64,000 bases of DNA from Luteococcus japonicus (GCF_003752415.1 NZ_RKHG01000001.1:2418001-2482000); one strand, 5' to 3'; counted from the first letter of the stretch, positions 38,301-51,370 are shown. Numbers and translations are program-made. Notes: generated by a model from the letters alone, not told the origin.

Positions 38301-40934
38301 TCAGTGCTGCATGTCCACGAAGCGCGAGTAGTGGCCCTGGAAGGCGGTCACGACGGTGTCGGTGCGGCCATTTCGGTGCTTGGCGACGATCAGGTCGGCC
38401 TCGCCGGCGCGGCTGGATTCCTTGTCGTACACGTCATCGCGGTGCAGCAGGATCACCATGTCCGCGTCCTGTTCCAAGCTGTTGTGGACAATGATCCCGT
38501 CGGCTATGAAATTGTGAGTCCCAAGCACCGTCGCGTCGTAGACCGGCTGCTCTCCAAGCGGCTCGATGCTCTTGACCGCATCCCAGTAGACATCGCTCGT
38601 GGCGTGTCGCTCCAGGACCGGATCGGCCAAGAGCGTGGCGGCCCGGCCCAGTCGTTCGCGACTCGGAGCGTGCTTCCACATTGTCGACCCACAGAACTGG
38701 GTCCCCATCGCCTCGGCAAATGCGCGGTGGGTCATGCCCTGATCTGTCAGTCCAGTCCGAACCAGATCCCATACATCGCGAGGCACTGTGTCGAGATTCG
38801 TATTGGCGCAGATGTTGGTCAAGGCCATGTAGACCTCGTCGCACTTGGCGCCGCGGGCTCCATGAACGCCGATTCGTTCGGAGAAGGCCTTCTGCTGCTG
38901 CGCCCCATTGATGATCACGTGGTAGCCGTCGCGGTATCCGTTCTTGCGAGCTGTCTTGATGCGAGCGACGATCCCGAAGCGGAGCAGGAGCCGCGCGACA
39001 TCATCAGCCAGACGACGGCTGGTGGACGCGTAGTAGATTCGCCCCTGCCCGGCCTTGTCATCCCAGCGCACAGACCCATCCGTGGCCCACAAGTGCCGCA
39101 GGAATGTGGCGACCTGTTCGGTCGGAGCCTGGAAGACCAGGGCGGGAACGAACTTCTCGTGACTTCGTAGGCCGAAGAGTCCAAGATCATCCAGCCAGGC
39201 CGCGATGGGATTGCGCCGGCCATGGGTGAGCCGGAAGGGCGCAGGGAGGCGCAGCGTCGTCACGCGTGCAGCTGCATATTCGTCGCGCACTCCCGTGATG
39301 CCGAAGCGCCGGGCTGCGGCCTCAGTGACGGCCTGGAGGTTGGCTTCGTCAATCGAGGCGTACCGAATGGGTTGGCGCTTCACGAAGGAGCCGTCACCGG
39401 TCAGGTGAGCCAGCAGGACCAGTTCGTCCTCATCCATGGACAACGGATCCAGCGGTTCGGGGGTGATCCGGGGTGTGGCAAGACGCGCTCCGGGAACAAG
39501 TTCTCCCAGCGGCATCCACCCGTCCCACGTCAGGAATGGGTGGTTGGCCGTGGCCTCGATCACTCGGCCCGACGTCAGCGTCAGCCGGAAGACGGGCTTG
39601 GTTCCGCTGGGGAATGCGTGCGTCATCGGAGCAGCAACGAGCTTGTGCTGCTCGTCCAAGGACCACACGGGGATGTTCTGGGCACCGGATTGCAGAAGTT
39701 CACCCATGGTGATCTCGGCGCCCGTGTCAGCCCGGAGCACCCGGGTGTTCGCGGTCAGACAGCCCGACTCGCGAAGGTCGGAGAGCATCGGCTTCTTGTC
39801 GGTGCGCTGCTCGGGGCCACGGTTCAGCTGGGAGAGCGCGATCACAGGGATCTGCAGCTCCTTGGCCAGCAGCTTGATCTGGCGGCTGAACTCCGAGACC
39901 TCCAGCTGGCGGCTCTCCACCTTCTTGCCGGAGCTCATCAGCTGCATGTAGTCGATGATCACGAGCTTCAGGTCATGCCGCTGCTTGAGGCGACGCGCTT
40001 TGGCGCGGATCTCCATCATGGTCAGGTTCGGCGAATCGTCGATGAAGAAGGGCGCCTCGGAGACCTGGGCGGTCTTGCGCACCACCCGGCTCCAGTCCTC
40101 CTCGGTCATCTTGCCGCCACGAATGTGGTTCAACGGCACCTGCGCCTCGGCCGAGAGCAGACGCATCACGATCTCGGTCTGGCTCATCTCCAACGAGAAG
40201 AAAGCCGTTGTCAGCTTGTGTTTGATGGACGCCGCGCGGGCGAAGTCCAGGGCCAGCGTGCTCTTGCCGACGGCAGGTCGCGCGGCAATGATGATCATCT
40301 GACCGGAGTGGAGGCCGTTGGTCAGTTCATCGAGTTCGGCGAAGCCCGTCGGCACGCCGCTCATCTCACCGCCACGGTTCGCAATCGACTCGATCTCGTC
40401 GATCGCGGGTTCGATCAGGACGCTCAGCGGCTTGTAGTCGTCGCTGGTCTTGCCCTCACTGACCTCGTAGATGCTCTGCTGGGCCGCATCGACGATGTCG
40501 GTCACATCACCCTGGCCCTGGTATCCCATCTGGGCAATCTTGATCGAGGCCTCCACCAGGCGTCGCAGCACCGCCTTGTCGCGCACGATCTCGGCGTAGT
40601 ACCCGGCATTCGCGGCAATCGAGACGCTGGCCAGCAGGTCCGCCAGGTAGACATGGCCGCCCACCTTGGAGATCTCGCCGCGCTTGCTCAGCTCGTCGGC
40701 GACGGTGACCGGGTCGGCTGGTTCACCACGGCCGTAGAGGTCGAGGACGGCGTCGTAGATGAGTTCGTGCGCGGGGCGGTAGAAGTCACGGCCCTTGAGC
40801 ACCTCCACGACGTCGGCGATGGCGTCCTTGCTCATCAGCATCGCGCCCAAGACGCTCTGCTCGGCGGCAAGGTCCTGCGGCGGCGTACGGTCGATCCCGC
40901 CCGCGGGCCGGGCCTCGTGGGATGACTCGCTCAT
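38301..40934 (-). CDS. dnaB: Replicative DNA helicase DnaB with an inserted intein
   Basis: 877 residues as translated; 450 after splicing. N-extein 1-391: primase-interaction domain (PPQDLAAEQSVLGAMLMSKD) and RecA-like ATPase with Walker A ARPAVGKST (near 218-226), Walker B LVIIDYMQL and the motif LSDLRESG. The intein occupies 392-818. C-extein 819-877 starts SLEQDADMVILLHRDDVYD and finishes the arginine-finger region. Role: hexameric helicase unwinding DNA at the replication fork. A leftover of a repeat element abuts the stop, and a DnaA-box cluster lies upstream. Confidence 0.95.
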   Translation of the reverse strand: MSESSHEARPAGGIDRTPPQDLAAEQSVLGAMLMSKDAIADVVEVLKGRDFYRPAHELIYDAVLDLYGRGEPADPVTVADELSKRGEISKVGGHVYLADLLASVSIAANAGYYAEIVRDKAVLRRLVEASIKIAQMGYQGQGDVTDIVDAAQQSIYEVSEGKTSDDYKPLSVLIEPAIDEIESIANRGGEMSGVPTGFAELDELTNGLHSGQMIIIAARPAVGKSTLALDFARAASIKHKLTTAFFSLEMSQTEIVMRLLSAEAQVPLNHIRGGKMTEEDWSRVVRKTAQVSEAPFFIDDSPNLTMMEIRAKARRLKQRHDLKLVIIDYMQLMSSGKKVESRQLEVSEFSRQIKLLAKELQIPVIALSQLNRGPEQRTDKKPMLSDLRESGCLTANTRVLRADTGAEITMGELLQSGAQNIPVWSLDEQHKLVAAPMTHAFPSGTKPVFRLTLTSGRVIEATANHPFLTWDGWMPLGELVPGARLATPRITPEPLDPLSMDEDELVLLAHLTGDGSFVKRQPIRYASIDEANLQAVTEAAARRFGITGVRDEYAAARVTTLRLPAPFRLTHGRRNPIAAWLDDLGLFGLRSHEKFVPALVFQAPTEQVATFLRHLWATDGSVRWDDKAGQGRIYYASTSRRLADDVARLLLRFGIVARIKTARKNGYRDGYHVIINGAQQQKAFSERIGVHGARGAKCDEVYMALTNICANTNLDTVPRDVWDLVRTGLTDQGMTHRAFAEAMGTQFCGSTMWKHAPSRERLGRAATLLADPVLERHATSDVYWDAVKSIEPLGEQPVYDATVLGTHNFIADGIIVHNSLEQDADMVILLHRDDVYDKESSRAGEADLIVAKHRNGRTDTVVTAFQGHYSRFVDMQH
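38481..39761 (-). other. DnaB intein with LAGLIDADG-type endonuclease domain (427 residues)
   Basis: Begins with Cys (CLTANTRVLRADTGAEI, block A), block B TANHPFLTWDGW, ends with NFIADGIIVHN (blocks F and G, terminal His-Asn) and is followed by Ser as +1 nucleophile. These are the residues needed for splicing. Internal LLAHLTGDGSF and LRHLWATDGSV are the two dodecapeptide motifs of a DOD homing endonuclease with their acidic residues in place. The site (RESG / SLEQ) is the one occupied by the well-known cyanobacterial DnaB intein. Confidence 0.92.
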
Positions 40935-41050
40935 CTGTACTCCTGACCTTCGCCGGCGCCCAGGCGGCGTCGATGGTCCCCATGCTAGGGACCGTCACCG
41001 ACAGTTCCGGCGAGCCCCCAAAGTACCCCTGCCCTCACGTCTCGACAAGC

Positions 41051-41336
41051 TCGTCCACGGAAGTTTTCCACAGGCCATGTGGACAACCTGGGGAAAGGTG
41101 TGGACCGCCCCGCGGTGTCCTTGTGGAGAACCGGGGATGAACTGTGGGTAATTCAATAGAGCGGTCAACATGAATCGCGGTGGCTACGGGTTTCACTGGT
41201 TTTCGCGACCTGTCGACAAATTTCTCGCGTTGACTTTGGTTAACACTTTGTGCGGGGCGGGCGCGTTTGCCTCGCCCCCGGATGTTGCGCTATGGCGGGT
41301 TGTCCACACGGCTTGTCCACAGGGGATTGTGGGTAT
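41051..41336. promoter_or_regulatory. Cluster of DnaA boxes in the dnaB-csoR gap
   Basis: The gap 40935-41442 (508 bp) has no gene. TTGTCCACA occurs perfectly at 41300-41308 and 41313-41321 and, on the other strand, at 41078-41086. Near matches are TTTTCCACA 41064-41072, TTCTCCACA (reverse) 41122-41130, TTACCCACA (reverse) 41153-41161 and ATACCCACA (reverse) 41328-41336. An AT-richer tract with TTGACTTTGGTTAACACTTT lies near 41230-41252. Confidence 0.6.
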
Positions 41337-41416
41337 CCCCAGCGAAGATCAACAGCGGCTGACGGCGCGTGTCGGGTCCCGACGGGGAGCCGCTGGTGGG
41401 GCGGGATTTGAATTCA

Positions 41417-41431
41417 TACCCAAGGGGGGTA
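41417..41431 (+). promoter_or_regulatory. CsoR-type operator upstream of csoR
   Basis: TACCC-AAGGG-GGGTA matches the TACCC-N5-GGGTA arrangement found before the ATPase at 14999-15015. It is 12 bp from the csoR start, suitable for autorepression. Confidence 0.75.
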
Positions 41432-41442
41432 CCGTAGCGCCC

Positions 41443-41736
41443 ATGGAACACGCGCACCACGGTTACATCGAGAACAAGGATGCCTACCTCAATCGTCTCA
41501 AGCGGATCGAGGGGCAGGCCCGTGGACTGCAGAAGATGGTGGAGGATGAGAAGTACTGCATTGACATCCTCACCCAGATCTCCGCGATGACCAGTGCCCT
41601 GGAATCGGTGGCGCTCGGCCTTCTCGACGAGCACCTGAACCACTGCGTGCTGCACGCCGCCCAGCGGGGTGGCCCCGAGGCGGACCAGAAGATCAAGGAA
41701 GCCAGTCTGGCCATCGCCCGCCTGGTGCGCAGCTGA
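41443..41736 (+). CDS. csoR: Copper-sensing repressor CsoR
   Basis: 97 residues from the ATG at 41443. All-helical CsoR/RcnR fold: YLNRLKRIEGQARGLQKMVE (helix 1 with the conserved R-x-x-G-Q) and the Cu(I) ligands Cys, His and Cys in EKYCIDILTQISAM and LLDEHLNHCVLHA (H-x3-C). Role: binds its operator without copper and releases on Cu(I) binding. First gene of csoR-copZ-copA; an identical box layout at 15 kb suggests a second target. Confidence 0.92.
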   Translation: MEHAHHGYIENKDAYLNRLKRIEGQARGLQKMVEDEKYCIDILTQISAMTSALESVALGLLDEHLNHCVLHAAQRGGPEADQKIKEASLAIARLVRS

Positions 41737-41809
41737 TCGCCCTGGGCAAGGCCAAGAACGACAGCTGAAAGATCAAGATTCGCAACATCCACACCACAAG
41801 GAGAAGACC

Positions 41810-42019
41810 ATGATCACCAATTACGTCGTCACCGGCATGACCTGCGGCCACTGCGTCAACCACGTCACCGAAGAGGTGGAGGCTCTGGACGGCGTCCAGG
41901 CCGTCGACGTCCAGCTCGAGGGCGGCACCATGGCCGTCACCAGCGACGCGGAGATCGACTTCGCCGCCATCACGGAGGCCGTCGCCGAGGCCGGGGACTA
42001 CACCGTCGCCAAGGCCTGA
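41810..42019 (+). CDS. copZ: Copper chaperone CopZ (HMA domain)
   Basis: 69 residues with AAGGAG before the ATG. A single heavy-metal-associated domain: TGMTCGHCVNHVTEEVEALD carries the MxCxxC copper ligands, followed by GVQAVDVQLEGGTMAVTSD and the second helix. Role: delivers Cu(I) to the ATPase encoded next and to CsoR. Lies 73 bp after csoR and 88 bp before copA. Confidence 0.92.
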   Translation: MITNYVVTGMTCGHCVNHVTEEVEALDGVQAVDVQLEGGTMAVTSDAEIDFAAITEAVAEAGDYTVAKA

Positions 42020-42107
42020 ATCCCGCAGGCTGGCCGGCCGATGCCGGCCAGCCGCACCCGGGCTCCCTCGTCAGGAGCCAGAACCTGAACACCTGGAAGG
42101 CAACATC

Positions 42108-44363
42108 TTGAGCACCGGCACCATGACGGCACCAGCCCGCGACGTGCGACAGTCGATCGAACTCGACCTGCAGGGCATGACCTGCGCCTCATGTGCCGCG
42201 CGGATCGAGAAGAAGCTCAACAAGGTCGACGGGGTCCAGGCCAGCGTCAACTACGCCACGGAGAAGGCGCACCTGCTCGCACCGCCCGAGGTGAGCGTTC
42301 CGGACCTGATCGGCGTCGTGCAGAAGGCCGGATACGGCGCGTCGGTTCCCGTCCCCGACGCCGTCCCCGTCGACCACGCCAGTGATCTCAAGCTGCGGAT
42401 GATCAGGGCCTTCGTCTGGTCCATCCCGGTGATCCTGATGGCCATGGTGCCGCCCCTGCAGGTGCCCGGCTGGCAGTGGTTCAGCTGGATCCTGGCCACC
42501 CCCGTCGTCTTCTGGGCCGGTTGGCCCTTCCACAGGTCCGCCTTCGTCAACGCCAGGCACGGCACCACGACGATGGACACCCTGGTGAGCATGGGAACGC
42601 TGGCCTCCTACTTCTGGAGCGTCTACTCGCTGTTCTTCAGCTATGCCGGCTACATCCCGTACAAGCACAGCTTCGAACTGCACCTGGGGCACATGTCCCC
42701 GGCCGGCAACATCTACTTCGAGGCCTCCGTGGCCATCATCGCCTTCCTGCTGCTCGGCCGCTGGATCGAGGCCCGCAGCCGTCAGGAGGCGGGTGCTGCC
42801 CTGCGCGCCCTGTTGGAGATGGGTGCCAAGGAGGTCTGCATCCTGAGCGACGGCGCCGAGGTCATGCAGCCGATCAGCGCCCTGAAGGTGGGCGACGAGT
42901 TCGTCGTGCGCCCCGGCGAGAAGGTGGCCACCGACGGCGTCGTCGTCGAGGGTGCCAGCTCCGTGGACAACTCCATGATCACCGGAGAGTCCGTGCCGGT
43001 CGACGTCGCGGTGGACGACGAGGTGATCGGCGCAACCATGAACACCACGGGTCGCCTGGTGGTGCGGGCCACTGCCATCGGCAGCGACACCCAGCTCGCC
43101 CAGATCTCCCGCCTGGTGGAGCAGGCGCAGACCGGCAAGGCCCAGGCGCAGGCCCTGGCCGACCGCATCTCCGGCATCTTCGTGCCCATCGTGCTGGGCA
43201 TTGCCCTGCTCACCCTGGTGGGGTGGCGCGTCTACGGCACCGGCATCGCCTTCGCCTTCTCGGCGGCCGTGGCCGTCCTGATCATCGCCTGCCCCTGCGC
43301 CCTCGGCCTGGCGACCCCCGTCGCCCTGCTGGCCGGTACCGGCCGTGGCGCCCAACTGGGCATCATGATCCGCGGCGCGCAGACGCTGGAGCGGGCCCGT
43401 GCCATCGGCACCATCATCATGGACAAGACGGGCACCATCACCTCGGGTGAGATGAACGTGACCGCCATCGCACCCGTGGCCGGTGGGGATCCCGACGAAC
43501 TGCTGCGCATTGCCGGGGCCCTGGAACGGCCCTCCGAGCATCCCATCGCCCAGGCCATCTCGCGACGGGCTGCAGATGCCGGTGCATTGCCCGCTGCCGA
43601 GCACTTCATCAACCTGCCGGGCCGCGGCGTGAGCGCCTTGATCGAGGGACGCGAGGCGCTGGCGGGCAACCAGCTGCTGCTGCAGGAGCGTGGCATCAGC
43701 ATTCCCGAGGGCCTTGGCCGGGCCGTCGAGGACGGCAACGCCCAGGGGCAGACGGTGATCCTGGTGGCATGGGACGGCCAGGCGCGTGGCGCCATCGCCG
43801 TCAGTGACACCATCAAGCCCACCAGCAAGGCCGCCATCGCCCAGATGAAGAAGCTGGGCCTTCGCACGGTGATGCTCACCGGCGACAACGAGCGCGCGGC
43901 CCAAGCCATCGCCGAGGGTCTGGACATCGACGAGGTGCACGCGAACGTCCTCCCGGCAGACAAGGTGGCCGTCGTCGCCGCCGCCCAGGAGGCCGGCCGA
44001 GGGCAGAAGAGTGGCCAGGTGGCCATGGTGGGTGACGGCGTGAACGACGCTGCGGCCCTCACCCAGGCGGACCTGGGGATTGCCATGGGGTCCGGAACGG
44101 ATGCTGCGATCGCGGCCAGCGACATCACCCTGATGCGCTCGGACCTGATGCTGGCCGCCGATGCGGTCCGGTTGAGCCGCCGCACCCTGTCCATCATCAA
44201 GTCGAACCTGTTCTGGGCCTTCTTCTACAACGTGGTCTCCATCCCGGTGGCGGCGGCCGGCTACATGAACCCGATGTTCGCGGGCGCGGCCATGGCCTTC
44301 AGCTCGGTCTTCGTGGTGCTGAACAGCCTGCGGCTACGGGCTTTTCGCCCGCTGGCCGGCTGA
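42108..44363 (+). CDS. copA: Copper-exporting P1B-type ATPase CopA
   Basis: 751 residues from TTG 42108, the codon with GGAAGG at correct distance; ATG 42123 is an alternative. One N-terminal HMA domain (LQGMTCASCAARIEKKLNKV), eight transmembrane helices with CPC in [14 protein letters not shown], the phosphatase loop ITGESVPVD, phosphorylation site MDKTGTITSGE, SEHPIAQAI and VGDGVNDAAALTQAD. Role: Cu(I) export across the plasma membrane. Together with the ATPase at 15 kb the window holds two copper pumps of different N-terminal design. Confidence 0.94.
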   Translation: MSTGTMTAPARDVRQSIELDLQGMTCASCAARIEKKLNKVDGVQASVNYATEKAHLLAPPEVSVPDLIGVVQKAGYGASVPVPDAVPVDHASDLKLRMIRAFVWSIPVILMAMVPPLQVPGWQWFSWILATPVVFWAGWPFHRSAFVNARHGTTTMDTLVSMGTLASYFWSVYSLFFSYAGYIPYKHSFELHLGHMSPAGNIYFEASVAIIAFLLLGRWIEARSRQEAGAALRALLEMGAKEVCILSDGAEVMQPISALKVGDEFVVRPGEKVATDGVVVEGASSVDNSMITGESVPVDVAVDDEVIGATMNTTGRLVVRATAIGSDTQLAQISRLVEQAQTGKAQAQALADRISGIFVPIVLGIALLTLVGWRVYGTGIAFAFSAAVAVLIIACPCALGLATPVALLAGTGRGAQLGIMIRGAQTLERARAIGTIIMDKTGTITSGEMNVTAIAPVAGGDPDELLRIAGALERPSEHPIAQAISRRAADAGALPAAEHFINLPGRGVSALIEGREALAGNQLLLQERGISIPEGLGRAVEDGNAQGQTVILVAWDGQARGAIAVSDTIKPTSKAAIAQMKKLGLRTVMLTGDNERAAQAIAEGLDIDEVHANVLPADKVAVVAAAQEAGRGQKSGQVAMVGDGVNDAAALTQADLGIAMGSGTDAAIAASDITLMRSDLMLAADAVRLSRRTLSIIKSNLFWAFFYNVVSIPVAAAGYMNPMFAGAAMAFSSVFVVLNSLRLRAFRPLAG

Positions 44364-44389
44364 CGGGCGCATCTGTTGCCCACGCAGGC

Positions 44390-44419
44390 AATGGTCGCAC
44401 CTCATGGGGTGCGACCATT
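44390..44419 (+). terminator. Terminator hairpin after copA
   Basis: AATGGTCGCACC and GGTGCGACCATT form a 12-bp perfect stem with a six-base loop, 26 bp after the copA stop. It is followed by C/G/T-rich sequence rather than a strong T-tract. Confidence 0.65.
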
Positions 44420-44433
44420 CGTCGTCTGGGGGT

Positions 44434-44640
44434 CACCCACGGGTGTCACCCGCGTCACCCGGACAATCACCCGTGGGTGGTAGTTGAACGCAGAACCTGA
44501 TGACACCATTGAAACGTTCAAGCAGTGGCAGACACTGTGGAAACCTGCGGGACCTCGAAATTGCTCGGGGGAGTGGCGAGTGCTCGCAGTCCTGCAAATG
44601 GCCGGATCCAGGCGCGGAGAGCGCAGGAGCCGGCCATTTG
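44434..44640. repeat. Two further long hairpins in the copA / DHOD-like gap
   Basis: CACCCACGGGTG (44434-44445) and CACCCGTGGGTG (44468-44479) are perfect 12-bp arms. CAAATGGCCGG (44595-44605) and CCGGCCATTTG (44630-44640) are perfect 11-bp arms with a smaller GCGC-type hairpin inside. Between them GGCGAGTG can pair with CACTCGCC at about 44650. No reading frame is convincing; a structured RNA is possible. Confidence 0.4.
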
Positions 44641-44708
44641 TGTTCGCGGGACCACTCGCCGTCGTCCGGCCGGATCACGCGGGCCCGCAACATTGGAAAC
44701 AGATGCAG

Positions 44709-44749
44709 AACGACCCCCTCAGTGCATCGGTTGCACTGAGGGGGTCGTT
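44709..44749 (-). terminator. Strong hairpin downstream of the DHOD-like/nifJ operon
   Basis: AACGACCCCCTCAGTGCA and TGCACTGAGGGGGTCGTT are perfect 18-bp arms around a 5-nt loop, 33 bp after the last stop of the minus-strand operon. It probably ends that transcript. Confidence 0.75.
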
Positions 44750-44781
44750 CGGGATCTGTCCCGGATGCGGCCTCCGACGGC

Positions 44782-45951
44782 TCAACGGCCGTAGGTGGCC
44801 TTCGCCTTCTCCAGGGCCGCGACGTAGCCGGCCCGCTCGTAGGCGTCGGCCTGCGCATCGGCCGGCACCGCCAGCAGCCCGCGGGCCTGCTCCAGCGTCA
44901 GCTCCTTGCGCTTCAGCCAGGTGGCCAGCCCGTCGTTCAGCTGGGCGGCGTAGCCGGCGCCGTGGCGCACCAGCGACGACGTCGTCATCACGACGTCGGC
45001 ACCGGCCAGGACGTACTTGACCACGTCATCGGCCGTCTCGACACCCGTCGTGGCCGCCATCGACGCCTGGATCCGCCCGCGCAGCGCGGCGATCCAGGTG
45101 CGGGGCAGGCGCGCCTCGGAGGGCTGGGAGAGCTCCAGGCCGGCGACGACCTCCAGCTTCTCGATGTCGATGTCCGGCTGCAGGAAGCGGTTGAACAGCA
45201 CCAGGCCGTCGGCCCCCGCCTGGTCCAGCTCCACGGCCAGGTGGCCGAAGGAGCTGAAGAAGGGGGAGAGCTTCATGGCCACAGGCACACTCACCGCGTC
45301 CTTGACGCCCTGCAGGATGTCCAGGTGCCGCTGCTCCACGTCGCTGCCGGAGGTGCTGACATCACCGGGAACCATGTAGACATTCAGCTCGATGGCCGCC
45401 GCACCCGCGTCCTGCATGCGTCGTGCCACGTCCACCCAGCCGCCGTGCGTCGCACCGTTGACCGACGCGATCACGGGGATGTCCAGCTTCTTGGCCCCGG
45501 CCTCCAGCAGCTCCAGGTAGCGGCTGGTGATGCCACCCTCGTTCGCCGCGGGGGTGGGGAAGTAGCTCTGCGCCTCGGAGAAGCTCTCCTCGTGCAGTTC
45601 GGTCATCGCCTCGGCACGGGCCGCCTCATGCCGCAGCTGCTCCTCGAACAGCGAGTACATGACCACGGCGCCCACGCCGCCGTCCTGCAGCGCCTGCATG
45701 CCGTCCACGCTCTGCGAGAGCGGGCCGGCGGAGGCCACCACGGGCGTCTTGAGCTCAAGGCCCAGGTAGCTGGTGGTCAGGTCGATGCCGGTCACCTGCA
45801 TGCCGGCCGGCGCATTGGCCACCGGGGCAGCGGAGGCCTCCCGGATGGGCACGACTCCCGGCCGCAGCTGGTCGGTGGCATTGGATCCGGCGGCAGCCTT
45901 CGCGGCGGCCGAGGCCACGGCGGCCTTCAGGGCTTCACTCATCTCGGGCAT
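44782..45951 (-). CDS. Dihydroorotate dehydrogenase-like flavoprotein
   Basis: 389 residues. TIM-barrel FMN-binding pattern: LGLELKTPVVASAGPLSQSV, IPVIASVNGATHGGW, AIELNVYMVPGDV, VPVAMKLSPFFSSF, ADGLVLFNRFLQPD and the phosphate site TTGVETADDVVKYVLAGADVV. A 50-residue low-complexity N-terminal extension is unusual. It belongs to the 'dihydroorotate dehydrogenase-like' branch often found with NifJ rather than in pyrimidine operons, so a redox role tied to ferredoxin is likelier than UMP synthesis. Two bases separate it from nifJ. Confidence 0.85.
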   Translation of the reverse strand: MPEMSEALKAAVASAAAKAAAGSNATDQLRPGVVPIREASAAPVANAPAGMQVTGIDLTTSYLGLELKTPVVASAGPLSQSVDGMQALQDGGVGAVVMYSLFEEQLRHEAARAEAMTELHEESFSEAQSYFPTPAANEGGITSRYLELLEAGAKKLDIPVIASVNGATHGGWVDVARRMQDAGAAAIELNVYMVPGDVSTSGSDVEQRHLDILQGVKDAVSVPVAMKLSPFFSSFGHLAVELDQAGADGLVLFNRFLQPDIDIEKLEVVAGLELSQPSEARLPRTWIAALRGRIQASMAATTGVETADDVVKYVLAGADVVMTTSSLVRHGAGYAAQLNDGLATWLKRKELTLEQARGLLAVPADAQADAYERAGYVAALEKAKATYGR

Positions 45952-45953
45952 GG

Positions 45954-49681
<3,728 letters not shown>

Positions 49682-49682
<1 letters not shown>

Positions 49683-51370
49683 CAGTTCTCCGGAATCATC
49701 TCGATGGCATGCACGGGGCACTGGTCGTAACAGCTCGCACAGCCGGTGCACTTGGAGTAGTCGAAGCGGTAGCGGTGGCCGGTACCGAGCTTGATCACGG
49801 CATCCTCGGGGCAGGCGCCCAGGCAGCCGTCACACTCGAAGCAGTTGCCGCAGCTCAGGCACCGCTTGGCCTCGAAGACGGCCTGGTCGGCGCTCAGTCC
49901 ACCGACCACCTCGTCGAAGCTGTGGCGGTCGTCGTCGGCCAGCTCGGGCTGTTCCCGACGGGTGTGATCGGCCCCGAAGTACCACAGGTGCAGGTCGTCG
50001 AAGCCGACGACCGGGTGCTTGACCTTGGGCTCGCCGATGTACTGGTTGAGCCAGCGGTCGATCTGCTTGGCGGCCTTCTTGCCGTGGCCGACCCCGATCG
50101 TGACGGTGCGGTCACTGGGCACCGCGTCGCCGCCGGCGAAGATGCCGGGAACGTCGGTCATCAGGGTCTCGATGTCCACGTTGACCACGTCGCCGTTGAA
50201 GCGCATGCCGGGAATGTTGTGCAGGAAGCGGGTGTCGGCATCCTGACCGATCGCCAGGATGACCGTGTCGGCCTCCAGCTTCTCGAACTTGCCGGTGCCA
50301 CGGGCCTTGCCGTTCTCGTCGAGCTCCATGATCTCGACGGTGAGGTCCTCCTCGTCCATCGAGCTGATGGTGCGCAGCCAGTTCATCTTGACGCCCTCAC
50401 GCTCGGCCTCGCTGGCCTCCTCCTCGTGTGCGGGCATCTGCTCCTGGGTGCGTCGGTAGACGATCACCGACTCCTCGGCGCCCAGTCGGCGGGCGACGCG
50501 GGCCGCGTCCATGGCGGTGTTGCCGGCGCCGTAGACCGCGACCTTGCGGCCCAGCACCGGACGCTCGCCGGAGGCGACGTCACGCAGGAAGCTGACCGCG
50601 TCCACCATGCGGGAGGCGTCCTGGTTGGGGATGTCCACGCGCTTGGACAGGTGGGCGCCGACGGCGACGAAGACCGCGTCGAAGCCACCCTCGGAACGCT
50701 CCTTCTCGAGGTCCTCGACGGTGTGGTTGAGGGTGATGGTGACACCCATGTCCACCAGACGCTTCACCTCCGCGTCCAGCACATTGCGGGGCAGGCGGTA
50801 CTCCGGGATGCCCCAGCGCATCATGCCGCCGGGCTTGTCCCCGGAGTCGCGGATCTCCACCTGGTGGCCCAGACGGGTGAGGTGGTAGGCGGCGCTCAGG
50901 CCCGACGGGCCGGCGCCGATGACCAGCACCTTGAAACCGGTGTTGTTGCGGGGCTTCTCGAAGGACCAGCCCTTCTCGATGGCCGTGTCACCCAGGAAGC
51001 GCTCCACCGAGTGGATGCTGACCGAGCCGTCGAGCTCCACGCGATTGCAGACGTTCTCGCACGGGTGGTAGCAGACGCGACCGTGGATCGCCGGGAAGGG
51101 ATTGTCGCGGGTGAGCTGACGCCACGCCGCCTCCTCCTGACCATGCTTGATCAGGCGGAGCCACTCCTGGATGTTCTCGCCGGCCGGGCAACCGGCATTG
51201 CACGGCGGGAGCATGTCCAGGTAGACGGGCATCCGGGTCCGCACGGGACCGACGCGCCCTGCGGCACTGGCGAGGTCTGGTAGTTGGGTGATGTCCCGCG
51301 CCGGGGCGGGAACCTGGTTGGCCGGGGCGAGTTCCTGCTCGCCCTGCGAGCCCTGTACTGGCTGGGTCAT
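49682..51370 (-). CDS. GltD-like NAD(P)H oxidoreductase with ferredoxin domain
   Basis: 562 residues from the ATG at 51370 with GGAAGGG upstream. N-terminal cysteine region PCNAGCPAGENIQEWLRLIK and YHPCENVCNR, FAD-binding GAGPSGLSAAYHLTRLG, NAD(P)-binding YGAGNTAMDAARVARRLG, and a C-terminal two-cluster ferredoxin domain (CLSCGNCFECDGCLGACPEDA, CTGCASCYDQCPVHAIE). Related to glutamate synthase small subunit and NfnB-type proteins. First gene of the operon with nifJ and the DHOD-like gene; it may pass electrons between NADPH and the ferredoxin used by NifJ. This link is inferred. Confidence 0.85.

Noticed and set aside
41051-41336. Calling the DnaA-box cluster oriC itself
   Set aside because: dnaA, dnaN and the usual flanking genes are not present, so only a cluster is claimed.
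44484-45020. Plus-strand ORF after copA
   Set aside because: Arg/Pro/Ser-rich, crosses hairpins and runs antisense into the DHOD-like gene.
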